A stretch of DNA of 64,000 nucleotides from Archangium lipolyticum. Lineage in GTDB: Bacteria; Myxococcota; Myxococcia; Myxococcales; Myxococcaceae. A model generated the notes under the pieces. That model searched no databases and was not told the origin of the DNA. It was given only the letters and a program-made list of their open reading frames with translations. The position numbers and the translations under genes were made by a program. This document shows, one piece after another, positions 9,362 to 17,929 of this stretch; the first letter of the stretch is position 1, and every line of letters starts with the position of its first letter. The stretch lies in contig NZ_JANKBZ010000019.1 in assembly GCF_024623785.1 (NCBI RefSeq), forward strand, positions 1-64,000, given 5' to 3'.

Positions 9362-11113
9362 ATGACCGAGGAACTCTCATCCCTCACCACCGCGCTGCTC
9401 TCCGCGAGGCACTTCGAGCAGGCCGCGCTCACGACGTTGCGCACGCTGTTGCGGATGGCTGGGCAGGCGCTGGAGGCCAGCCGCTTCGCTGGACAGGGCT
9501 CGCTGCTGCGCGCGGTGGTGCACTTGCGGCCGGAGGATGCCTACAGCCGGTTGATGGCGCTGGAGCGGGAGGCGATGGAGACCCCGTCTCCGGGGGATGT
9601 GGCGCGCCCCCTGGCCAATGGGCCCCAGACGGCGCTGCTGGCCTCCGCCTCCGCCTGGCGCGCGGTGGTGGAGCACGGTTGTGCCGTCTCCATCGACGTG
9701 GGACTGGGCACCTTGCGGCCCCACCAGGCACCGGCCCTCAGCCTCTCCAGGCCGCTCCTGGGGGCGGCCTTCTCCTCCGAGAGCCAGCAGCGGCTGCTCA
9801 GCCGTGAGGCCACACACGTGTGCGTCCTGCCCCTGCGTCTGCCCGGCGGGCGTATCGAGGGGATGATCGCCCTGGAGGCGAGCTGCATGGCGGCGCTCGG
9901 CCAGGAGTTCATCTGGTTGGGAGTGGGTCCCCGGCTGCAGCTCGCCGTGGACCTGGCGGCCCCCTTCCTCAAGGGCTTGCCGCCGCGCCCGGGCGCCATG
10001 CCGGAGACGGACGAGTACCTGCCCGTCGTCGGCTCCTCCATGGCCAGCCTGATGGCGGTGCTGCGCGTCTTCGCTCAACAGGAGGAGACGCTCCTCATCA
10101 GTGGCCCCACGGGGGCCGGCAAGTCCCGTCTGGCTCGCTGGTGCCACGAGCGCTCCCCGCGCCAGCCGCGCCGCTTCGAGAGCCTGGACCTGATGATGAT
10201 CCCCGAGGAGCTGCAGATGGCGGAGCTCTTCGGCTGGCGCAAGGGGGCCTTCACGGGAGCGGTGAAGGACAACCCCGGCTGCCTGGCGCGGGCCGAGGGC
10301 GGCACGCTCTTCATCGATGAGATCGACAAGCTGTCCCTCAAGGCCCAGGCGGGGCTGTTGCGTGTGTTGGAGGAGCGCACCTACCGGACGCTCGGAGACG
10401 CCGGGAGTGAGCAGCGGGCCAACGTGCGCTTCATCATCGGCACCAACGCGAACCTGCTCGAGTCGGTGCGCAAGGGCACCTTCCGGGAGGACCTGTACTA
10501 CCGCATCAACGTGCTGCCCGTGCGGCTCCCTCCGCTGGACGAGCGGCGGGATGAGATTGGTCCCTGGGCGCGCTACATGCTGACGCGCCACCACCGGGAG
10601 AAGCGTTCGGGGGGGGAGGCGCGTCTGGCGCCGGAAGCCGAGAAGTGGCTGGAGCAGGGCTCCTGGCCAGGCAACCTGCGGCAACTCGACAACCTCATCC
10701 GCCGCGCCTACACGCTGGCCCTCGTGGAGCAGGGGAGCACCACCTCGGAGTTGGTGCTGCGCGAGGCCCACATCCAGCAGGCGCTTGCTTATGAAGGAGG
10801 GGCGAAGGACTCGCCCCTGTTGGATGCGCTGAGCCAAGCCGCGCGGGCCTTCGTGCTGGAGGCGCAACGGCGGCAGACTCCACTCGACATCGACCTGGCC
10901 GAGAGCCTGCGGGGCTTCGTGCTGGCCGAGGCGGTGCTGCAGGTGGGGCGGGACGAGGCCTTCCGGCTGCTGGGACGGGAGTCGCTGGTGAAGAGCCGCA
11001 ATCACCAGAAGGCGCTGAAGCAGGAGCTGAAGAAGGCCGAGGCGCTGTGTCTGGAGTTGGGGCAGGCGGTGCCGCCCGCGCTGACGCAGGCGGGCGGCGG
11101 CGAGTCCTCCTGA
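9362..11113 (+). CDS. Sigma-54-dependent transcriptional activator without receiver domain
   Basis: A 583-residue enhancer-binding protein. The N-terminal 200 residues look like a GAF-type sensory region, although I see no diagnostic motif. The AAA+ domain has Walker A GPTGAGKS (about 248-255), the sigma-54 contact loop GAFTGA (295-300) and Walker B GTLFIDEID. The C-terminal 120 residues probably contain the DNA-binding helices but do not show a textbook Fis signature. The ATG at 9362 follows GGGGAGG with good spacing. There is no phospho-acceptor receiver, so input must come by ligand or partner; the divergent kinase next door is an obvious candidate. Confidence 0.88.
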   Translation: MTEELSSLTTALLSARHFEQAALTTLRTLLRMAGQALEASRFAGQGSLLRAVVHLRPEDAYSRLMALEREAMETPSPGDVARPLANGPQTALLASASAWRAVVEHGCAVSIDVGLGTLRPHQAPALSLSRPLLGAAFSSESQQRLLSREATHVCVLPLRLPGGRIEGMIALEASCMAALGQEFIWLGVGPRLQLAVDLAAPFLKGLPPRPGAMPETDEYLPVVGSSMASLMAVLRVFAQQEETLLISGPTGAGKSRLARWCHERSPRQPRRFESLDLMMIPEELQMAELFGWRKGAFTGAVKDNPGCLARAEGGTLFIDEIDKLSLKAQAGLLRVLEERTYRTLGDAGSEQRANVRFIIGTNANLLESVRKGTFREDLYYRINVLPVRLPPLDERRDEIGPWARYMLTRHHREKRSGGEARLAPEAEKWLEQGSWPGNLRQLDNLIRRAYTLALVEQGSTTSELVLREAHIQQALAYEGGAKDSPLLDALSQAARAFVLEAQRRQTPLDIDLAESLRGFVLAEAVLQVGRDEAFRLLGRESLVKSRNHQKALKQELKKAEALCLELGQAVPPALTQAGGGESS

Positions 11114-11140
11114 GGGGGGCTCCTCTCACGGAGCTACCTG

Positions 11141-11160
11141 GAGCGGCTCAGGGGCCGCTC
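11141..11160 (+). terminator. Hairpin after the sigma-54 activator gene
   Basis: GAGCGGC and GCCGCTC form a perfect 7-bp stem with a 6-nt loop 27 nt after the stop codon. There is no T-run, which is usual for terminators in such GC-rich DNA, so a terminator role is likely but not certain. Confidence 0.4.
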
Positions 11161-11259
11161 GCGCGGTGGTCGTTGGCGCGGGGGGGGGCGTCTCGCCCCC
11201 GGTAGGGGTGCACCCTCTTTCACGGCCCTATTCCGGTGGGTAGCATGGTGTGACCCCGA

Positions 11260-13971
11260 ATGAGCTTCTCCCTGCCCCAGGCGCTGGTGCTCCTCCTGCC
11301 GTTGGGCCTCTTCCTGTGGAAGCTCGGCCGGCGTCCCGGCCCTCCCATGGCCCTGCGCTGGGCGCTGCTGCTCCTCGGCGTGGGCGCGCTCGCCGGCCCC
11401 GAGCTGCTGCTCCGCCGCGCGGGCAGCGACGTGGTGGTGGTGGTGGACCGCTCGCGCTCCATGCCCGCCGACGCGGGACGCGTGGCCTCGGAGCTGGTGG
11501 GCCTGTTGGAGACGCAGCGGCGGCCCGGGGACCGGGTGGGCGTCATCTCCTTCGGGCGCGAGGCCCGGGTGGAGCAGCCGCTCTCCGAGTCGGGGCGCTT
11601 CGGTGGTTTCACCCGGCCCGTGGACGCGGAGGCCTCGGACGTGTCGGCGGCGCTGGACGCGGCGGGCGCCCTCATTCCCCCGGGCCGCACCGGCCGGGTG
11701 CTCGTGGTGTCCGATGGCCGGGCCACCGGCGCGGACGCGAGGGGCGCGGCCCGGCGGCTCGCCGCCCGAGGCATTCCCGTGGACTTCCGCCAGCTCGCCC
11801 GCGATGACGCGCCGCTCGACCTGGCCGTCCTCTCGCTGGACGTGCCGTCCTTGGTGAAGGCGCACGAGCCCTTCCAGATGACGGGAGTGGTGCAGGCCTC
11901 GCAGCCCGTCTCCGGCACGGTGCGCCTGGAGCGCAACGGCCAGGTCCTGGTGAAGGGGCCCTTCGAGTTCCGCGCCGGGCCCAACCTGCTGCCCTTCCGT
12001 GACCTGGTGGAGGAGCCGGGGCTCGCGGCCTACCGGCTGACGGTGGAGGCGCCGGGAGACGGCGTGGTGGAGAACGACGTGGGGCAGGCGGTGCTGCGCG
12101 TGGAGGGTCCTCCCCGGGTGCTGCTGCTCACGGATCAGCCCGAGGGCACCCTGTCCAAGGCCCTGCGCACGGCGGGGCTGGTGCTGGAGGTGCGCGCGCC
12201 CTTCCCCCTGACACTGGATGCGCTGGACGGCGTGGGCACGGTGGTGTTGGAGAACGTGGACGCCAACCGGCTCGGTGAGCCGGGGCTCGGCGCGCTCGCG
12301 GCCTACGTGGAGCAGGCCGGTGGCGGACTGGTGATGACGGGGGGCCGCTCCAGCTTCGGCGAGGGAGGTTACCGCCGCTCGCCCGTGGAGCCGCTGCTTC
12401 CAGTGTCGCTGGAGATGCGCGAGGAGCAGCGCCGCACGGCGCTCGCCATGAGCGTGCTGATGGATTGCAGCTGCTCCATGGGCGTCCGTGTCCCGGACGG
12501 GCGCACGAAGATGGAGCTGGCCGCCGAGGGCGTGGTGGGCGCCCTCTCGCTGCTCAACGAGAAGGACGAGGTGTCCGTGCACATGGTGGACACCGAGGTG
12601 CACGAAATCTTCCCCATGAGTCCCGTGGAGGAGGGGCTTCCGCTGAACGAGGTGTCGCGCGGCTTCAGCGGTGGTGGCGGTATCTACGTGGGCGAGGCGC
12701 TGCGCGAGGGCAAGGAGCAGATCCTCGGCAGCGACAAGGCCACGCGGCACGTGCTGCTCTTCTCGGACGCGGCGGACTCGGAGGAGCCGGACGACTACCT
12801 GAAGACGCTCGCGAGGCTCCAGGGCGAGAAGGTGACGGTGTCCGTCATCGGCCTGGGCTCGGAGAAGGACGTGGACGCGGCGCTGCTCAGGGAGATCGCC
12901 GCCAAGGGGGGAGGCCGCATCTACTTCGCCGAGGACGCGACGAGCCTGCCGCGCATCTTCAGCCAAGAGACCATCGCCGTGGCGCGGGCCACCTTCGTGG
13001 ACGAGCCCGCCTCGCTGGAGGCCGCGCCGGACCTGCCGCTGCTCGGGAGGCTGCCGGCGCTGGGGCTGCCCCAGGTGGGCGGCTACAACCTCACGTACCT
13101 GCGGCCGCGCGCGAGTGTGGCCCTGCGGACGCTCGACGACAACGCGGCGCCGGTGCTGGCGCTATGGCCGCGCGGCGCGGGGCGCACGGTGGCCTTCATG
13201 GCCGAGGTGGATGGCGAGTTCACCGGCGAGCTGCGCTCCTGGAGCGGCCTGCGCCCGGCGCTGGAGGGCATGGTGCGCTGGGCCATGGGCGGGACGGGGG
13301 AGGCGGGCGAGGCGGTGGCGCGCTCGGAGCGGCGGGGCAACCTGCTGCGGGTGACGCTGGACTTCGCTCCGGGAGAGGCGCTGCCGGGCGCGCTGCCCTC
13401 GCTGGTGCTGCTGCCGGGAGACGGGCGGAGCCAGCCGGTGGAGGTGCCCATGCGCTGGGAGGACGAGGACCGGGTGGCGGCCGAGTACACCCTGCCGGGC
13501 AGCGGCACGTGGCACCCGGTGGTGAAGCTGGGCGCGCGGGTGCTGCGGGCCCCTCCGGTGACGCTGCCCTACGCGCCCGAGTTCGAGCCCGGCAACTCCC
13601 AGGAGGGTCTGGAGGTGCTGCGCGGGGTGGCGGCCGTGGGCGGTGGCGTGGAGCGTTTGTCCATGGCGGGCCTCTTCGAGGATGCCCCCGAGTCCGAGGG
13701 CCGCGTGCCGCTGGCACCGTGGCTGGTGGGTCTGGCGGTGGCGGCGCTCCTGGCCGAGGTGGCCGTGCGCCGCTTCCTGTCGGGACCCAGGCCCCGGCGC
13801 GCGGTGGCTCCCTCGGTGGCGGCCGTGGCGGCGCCGGGTCCGACGGCTCCGGCCGCCCCGAGTGCCACCCCCGAGGAGACGAAGCCTGGCGACGCGCGCG
13901 CCGCCGGGGACGGCGTGGACTCGGCGCTGGAGGCGGCCCGCGAGCGCGCCCGTCGCAGGATGGGGCGCTGA
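11260..13971 (+). CDS. Membrane protein with two VWA regions and a glutamine-amidotransferase-like domain
   Basis: 903 residues. Two hydrophobic segments at the N-terminus (about 8-22 and 31-50) precede a first VWA domain with MIDAS-like DRSRS. A middle region of beta-rich and amidotransferase-like fold (around VLLLTDQP and GGLVMTGGRSSFG) leads into a second VWA domain whose MIDAS-like site reads DCSCSMG. Another membrane helix lies near 823-843, followed by a basic, Ala/Pro-rich tail. The family is annotated as VWA or BatA-like and acts at the cell envelope, but its biochemical role is unknown. It appears to head an operon with the next two genes. Confidence 0.8.
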   Translation: MSFSLPQALVLLLPLGLFLWKLGRRPGPPMALRWALLLLGVGALAGPELLLRRAGSDVVVVVDRSRSMPADAGRVASELVGLLETQRRPGDRVGVISFGREARVEQPLSESGRFGGFTRPVDAEASDVSAALDAAGALIPPGRTGRVLVVSDGRATGADARGAARRLAARGIPVDFRQLARDDAPLDLAVLSLDVPSLVKAHEPFQMTGVVQASQPVSGTVRLERNGQVLVKGPFEFRAGPNLLPFRDLVEEPGLAAYRLTVEAPGDGVVENDVGQAVLRVEGPPRVLLLTDQPEGTLSKALRTAGLVLEVRAPFPLTLDALDGVGTVVLENVDANRLGEPGLGALAAYVEQAGGGLVMTGGRSSFGEGGYRRSPVEPLLPVSLEMREEQRRTALAMSVLMDCSCSMGVRVPDGRTKMELAAEGVVGALSLLNEKDEVSVHMVDTEVHEIFPMSPVEEGLPLNEVSRGFSGGGGIYVGEALREGKEQILGSDKATRHVLLFSDAADSEEPDDYLKTLARLQGEKVTVSVIGLGSEKDVDAALLREIAAKGGGRIYFAEDATSLPRIFSQETIAVARATFVDEPASLEAAPDLPLLGRLPALGLPQVGGYNLTYLRPRASVALRTLDDNAAPVLALWPRGAGRTVAFMAEVDGEFTGELRSWSGLRPALEGMVRWAMGGTGEAGEAVARSERRGNLLRVTLDFAPGEALPGALPSLVLLPGDGRSQPVEVPMRWEDEDRVAAEYTLPGSGTWHPVVKLGARVLRAPPVTLPYAPEFEPGNSQEGLEVLRGVAAVGGGVERLSMAGLFEDAPESEGRVPLAPWLVGLAVAALLAEVAVRRFLSGPRPRRAVAPSVAAVAAPGPTAPAAPSATPEETKPGDARAAGDGVDSALEAARERARRRMGR

Positions 13972-14035
13972 CCCGAGTCTTCACTGGCCACCTACCCCGC
14001 GTTGGCGCAAGCTGGAGCCTCACACAGGGGGACGC

Positions 14036-14446
14036 ATGGCAGACAAACTCCAGACAACCCTTACTGTCGCTCGGGAGCGCCGTACCAACGCTCGTCTCGA
14101 AGTGGAGGCTCCGGCCGGCAGTCTCAATGGCGTGAGTCTCACGCTGTATGTCCGAGGCTTGTGTGGCACGCGGAAGGCGCTGCTGCAGCCGCCGCTGTTC
14201 ATCTCCAGCGCGCGCTCCATTGCCTTCAATGACCCGAACTTCCTGACGATGGAGCCGGGTGAGTCCTTCGTTCAAGTCATCATTCCCGTGGCCCAGCCGA
14301 ACGACGCGGGCGCCGATTTCACCTTCAAGGCCCGGCTCGTGCTTCCGGACGCGGGCGTGGACGAGCCGCTGTGGGACGAGGTGAAGATGACCCCCGGCGC
14401 TCACTCTGAAATCATCAATCTCACGTGGTGGGTGGACGAGCCATGA
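14036..14446 (+). CDS. Conserved hypothetical protein, 136 aa
   Basis: A small protein with no signal peptide and no membrane segment; the composition suggests a beta-sandwich (alternating hydrophobics, few helices). The ATG is preceded by AGGGGGA at good spacing. It lies 64 nt after the VWA gene and its stop overlaps the next start (ATGA), so the three genes are probably one transcript. I do not recognise a family, and function is unknown. Confidence 0.75.
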   Translation: MADKLQTTLTVARERRTNARLEVEAPAGSLNGVSLTLYVRGLCGTRKALLQPPLFISSARSIAFNDPNFLTMEPGESFVQVIIPVAQPNDAGADFTFKARLVLPDAGVDEPLWDEVKMTPGAHSEIINLTWWVDEP

Positions 14447-15684
14447 GCCCGCGCGCCTGTTTCCTCGCCTTCCTGTTCCTCTCCCTCTCCGCGCCCGCCC
14501 TCGCCCAGGACGGGGGCACGGACGCGGGGGTCGTCTCCGACACCGATTCGGGTGACGGCGGCGTGTTCCTGCGCCCCGAGCGGGTGCTCGACGCGGGCAC
14601 GGTCACGCTCGAGTTCCCCGGCATGCTCCTGGGTGGCTCGGAAGTGGCGGCGGGGTTGGATCCCGCCGCCGCGGGAGAGCTCATCCACCCCTCCAATCCC
14701 AATGCGCTGATGGCCAGTCTGCGCAGTCTGGGCGCGCCCTTCCAGGGCGGCAGCACCTCGGTGGCGCTCCAGTTCAACCCGTACATCGTGCTCAAGGGCA
14801 ACCGCGAGACGTACCAGCAGTTCGTCGACGCGCGCACCCACCTGCTCACCCGGGTCTTCCAGGACAGCGCGGTCACGCTCGCGGCCCTCCCCGGCACCCC
14901 CTATGAGGGCATTACCTATCCAATGGGGCGCTTCGGCACCCTCGCCACGGGCATCACCGCCGAACTGCTGGGAGACCAGAGCATCTACGGTCCCCTCTAC
15001 AGCCAGTGCCTCGCGCGCGTCACCACGGAGCCGCCCGTGTCCACCTTCGAACTTCCTCCACAGCCGCGTCCCCGCAAGCGGGGCGAGACGGAGCAGGTGG
15101 CCCAGGCCCGTTATGAGTTCGAGCTGTCCCAGCTTGAAGCCGCCCGGAAGGAGCTTCTCCAACTCATCGAGAGCGGAATGGCGCGCTGCGCGAAGGATGC
15201 CCACTCGGGCTCCAATGCCCTCTTCGCCTCGGCGGGAGGCCGCTGGGTGACACCCGGCCTCAACGCCGAGAAGGGAGATGGGTTGCTCATCCAGCGGGGC
15301 TTCGGCGCCGTGAGCTTCGAGTGGTTGTCCGAGCCCGGCATCGAGCTGACGCTACAGGGCCGCGTGCTGTTCGACCGGCCGCTGCCCACCGTCCGCATGG
15401 ACAAGTGGGTCGACGCGGGCGCGTCGCTCGCGTACGCCGGCAAGGCGGGCACGCTCCGGCTGGAGTACGTCCGCTCCCTCGCGAAGCTCGGCGATACGGA
15501 GACGGAGCGCGTCTCCTACGCGTTGAGCGGACACATGCGGCTCGGCAACCAGTGGGCCATCGGCCTGAACGCGCAGGGGGTGGGTACCGGAGAGCGGGAG
15601 GCCCTCCAGTCCACGCGCATCGGTCTCGTGGTGACGTTCGCCGACAGCCCCGTGTTCGAGAAGGACCTCCCCATGCCCCGATGA
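14443..15684 (+). CDS. Exported hypothetical protein, possible outer-membrane protein
   Basis: 413 residues starting with a clear Sec signal peptide ending at ALAQ (about 21). An Asp/Gly-rich stretch follows. A central charged helical part (about 215-260) leads to a C-terminal 150 residues of alternating polar and hydrophobic strands, which would fit a small beta-barrel or beta-sandwich. The start at 14443 overlaps the previous stop by 4 nt. I recognise no named domain. Its partners are presumably the VWA membrane protein and the small protein upstream. Confidence 0.75.
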   Translation: MSPRACFLAFLFLSLSAPALAQDGGTDAGVVSDTDSGDGGVFLRPERVLDAGTVTLEFPGMLLGGSEVAAGLDPAAAGELIHPSNPNALMASLRSLGAPFQGGSTSVALQFNPYIVLKGNRETYQQFVDARTHLLTRVFQDSAVTLAALPGTPYEGITYPMGRFGTLATGITAELLGDQSIYGPLYSQCLARVTTEPPVSTFELPPQPRPRKRGETEQVAQARYEFELSQLEAARKELLQLIESGMARCAKDAHSGSNALFASAGGRWVTPGLNAEKGDGLLIQRGFGAVSFEWLSEPGIELTLQGRVLFDRPLPTVRMDKWVDAGASLAYAGKAGTLRLEYVRSLAKLGDTETERVSYALSGHMRLGNQWAIGLNAQGVGTGEREALQSTRIGLVVTFADSPVFEKDLPMPR

Positions 15685-15825
15685 GGGGCCAGGGGCGTGG
15701 ATGTGGATTGTCTCCCGTATTCTCGAAAAACAAGGAAGACGAATTTTCCTGGTGCTAAGACGTGTCCTCCCCCACCGCAGGTCCGGGCTGTCCGCCCGGC
15801 TCCGCGGACCTACCCGAGGCACGCG

Positions 15826-16875
15826 ATGAAGTTGCGATACACGCTGTTCCTGTTACCGGCGCTGTACCTGGTGGGCTGTGGCCCCTCCGAGGACGACGCC
15901 GTGGTGGATGCGCTCACCGGCGAGGTGCTCGAGCCGGCCACCACCGAGTACGACATGCACCGGCTGCTCGAGGACACCGACATCACCGGTGGCCAGTGGA
16001 TCACCACCGCGCAGGTGCAGCAGTTCCTGGTGCAGAAGGGCTCGTACCTGGCCACCTACAAGGACCCGGCGTGGAGCAACAAGACGGCGGCGGCCCTCAT
16101 CGTGGAGCAGTCCAAGGCCCAGACCATCAGCCCGCTGTACATGTTGGCGCGCATCCAGACGGAGTCGAGCCTCATCACCAGCGGCACCTCCGCCAACCTG
16201 GCCAAGGCCACTGGCTGTGGTTGTCCCGATAGCGGCGGGTGCTCCACCTCCTATGCGGGCTTCGGCAAGCAGATCGAGTGCTCGGCCAAGAAGATGCGCG
16301 GCTACCTCGTCGACCTGGACGCCGGCCGCGCCACCATCTCCGGGTGGAAGCCAGGTGTGACGAAGAGCACCTCGGACCCGTGCTCGGTGAAGCCGGCCAA
16401 CAAGGCCACCGCGGCGCTCTACACGTACACGCCCTGGGTGGGCGCGTATGCCATCCAGTGCGGCCGCACCGACATCGGCGGCTCGTCCCTGGTAGCGGTG
16501 AAGTACAACCAGTTCAAGGGCGAGTACGCTTGGGGCACCGGCTCCACCGTCACGTGCTACTCCGGCACCGTGGACGCCAACGTGGCCGTGGGCGTGTGCG
16601 TGCAGAGCTCCTCGGACGCCATCTGGCGGCAGTGCCAGGCCGACGGCACCTTCACGGCGGGCACCACCACGAAGCCCACCACCTGCACCGCTTCCTGGCC
16701 GTGGTGTGGCTCGGCCACGCTGGGCCGGTCGGTGCCGGCGCGCACGTGCGTGCAGTCCAGTGGTGACCTGCAGTGGCACCAGTGTGGCTCCGAGGGCGCG
16801 TGGCTGTCCGCGCCCAACGCGCCGAGCACGGGCAGCGGCCCGGTGGGGACCTGCTACGCCACCTACGCGCTGTGA
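15826..16875 (+). CDS. Lipoprotein with lysozyme/transglycosylase-like features
   Basis: 349 residues. The lipobox LVGC puts the lipidated cysteine at C18. The central part (about 85-235) contains LARIQTESS with a possible catalytic glutamate E113, followed by aromatic and glycine-rich segments spaced as in lysozyme-fold enzymes. The C-terminal 110 residues hold two Cys- and Trp-rich units (each with a CVQSS motif), perhaps a binding domain. A peptidoglycan hydrolase role is a guess from the fold-like pattern. The ATG at 15826 is chosen because it gives a perfect lipoprotein signal. The 140-nt leader is locally AT-rich, and a 6-bp hairpin (15783-15799) sits 26 nt before the start. Confidence 0.6.
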   Translation: MKLRYTLFLLPALYLVGCGPSEDDAVVDALTGEVLEPATTEYDMHRLLEDTDITGGQWITTAQVQQFLVQKGSYLATYKDPAWSNKTAAALIVEQSKAQTISPLYMLARIQTESSLITSGTSANLAKATGCGCPDSGGCSTSYAGFGKQIECSAKKMRGYLVDLDAGRATISGWKPGVTKSTSDPCSVKPANKATAALYTYTPWVGAYAIQCGRTDIGGSSLVAVKYNQFKGEYAWGTGSTVTCYSGTVDANVAVGVCVQSSSDAIWRQCQADGTFTAGTTTKPTTCTASWPWCGSATLGRSVPARTCVQSSGDLQWHQCGSEGAWLSAPNAPSTGSGPVGTCYATYAL

Positions 16876-16876
16876 G

Positions 16877-17752
16877 CTACGAGCGGCCTATCGCGAACAG
16901 GAAGAGCGCGATGTAGCTACCGCCACACAGCATGCAGAAGGTCAGTGGCGCGGCCAGGGCACCGGCCGTCGCCACGCCCCAGGTCGTCTGGTGCAGCCCC
17001 CGGTAGGCGAAGACGCGCGCCACCAGCATCCAGAAGGGCGCCACCTGCGCGCCGATGAAGGGGATTCCCCCGAGCACCATGGGGGCCTGGGACAGGGCGT
17101 TGGCCCGGAGCGTCACCGTGAAGTCCCGGGTGATGCCGCCCATGCGCAGGACGAGGTGGTCCACGCCCGTATTCAGGAGGGTGAAGGCCAGGGTCAGCGG
17201 GGGACCGATGAGCACGAGGAAGGCGAACGTGGCCACCCCCGCCCACTGGAATATCCGCTCCGTGTCGGGGTCCGTGTCCGGCGTCGGGAACAGCCGGCTC
17301 ATGAAGGTGAACATGCCCAGGTAGGTGACGCCGGTCATGATGCAGCCTGGCAGGGAGCACAGCAGCGCGAACAGCAGCGAGCTGCCCACGCTCCCCTCGG
17401 ACCGGACCGCGGAGAGGTTGCCCGGGCGCAGCAGCACTTCGACGAAAGTCTTCCAGAAGGCCATGAACGTGCCCAGCTCCTGGCGCCTGTCCCACGGGAG
17501 CGGGACTTCCGGCGCGCGCCCGTGACAGCGATCGCAGAGCACCTGTCCCCGGGAGTCGACGCGCAGGCACATGGCGCAGGCGAACGCACCGCACCTGTCG
17601 CAGATGGCGAGGCTGCGCAGCGTGGGGTGGGCGGCGCATGCCGGCTCCGCGCCGCCTGGGGCTACCTCGATGAGCAGCGGGGCGCCACAGTGGGTACAGG
17701 AGGTGGCTCCGGGGGTGATGGCCTGTTGGCAGCGTGGACACGAAATGGGCAT
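16877..17752 (-). CDS. Zinc-ribbon and B-box-like membrane protein, YIP1-type
   Basis: 291 residues. The N-terminus has a zinc ribbon (CPRC...CTHC, 5-22). A second metal-binding region resembling a B-box (CAAHP...CDRCG...CAMC...CDRC, about 39-78) follows. The C-terminal 190 residues contain about five hydrophobic segments in the style of YIP1 family proteins. The Zn-binding head would be cytoplasmic. Similar proteins occur widely in myxobacteria with unknown function. The gene is convergent with the lipoprotein gene, with one base between the stops. Confidence 0.75.
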   Translation of the reverse strand: MPISCPRCQQAITPGATSCTHCGAPLLIEVAPGGAEPACAAHPTLRSLAICDRCGAFACAMCLRVDSRGQVLCDRCHGRAPEVPLPWDRRQELGTFMAFWKTFVEVLLRPGNLSAVRSEGSVGSSLLFALLCSLPGCIMTGVTYLGMFTFMSRLFPTPDTDPDTERIFQWAGVATFAFLVLIGPPLTLAFTLLNTGVDHLVLRMGGITRDFTVTLRANALSQAPMVLGGIPFIGAQVAPFWMLVARVFAYRGLHQTTWGVATAGALAAPLTFCMLCGGSYIALFLFAIGRS

Positions 17753-17929
17753 GCGCCGCCCATCCTGCCGTGATTCGTCACCCGGTGTCGCGTTTCGTCA
17801 TTCCCCCGCGAGGTGCCGTGCGCAACTCCCCGGGAACTGGAGCGGACGCGAGCAGCCAGGCGTGGGCACGGTTTCTGCTCATGCGTTGCGGCGCTCGAAA
17901 CGCCCAACCAACCCGAAGGTCACCATTCA

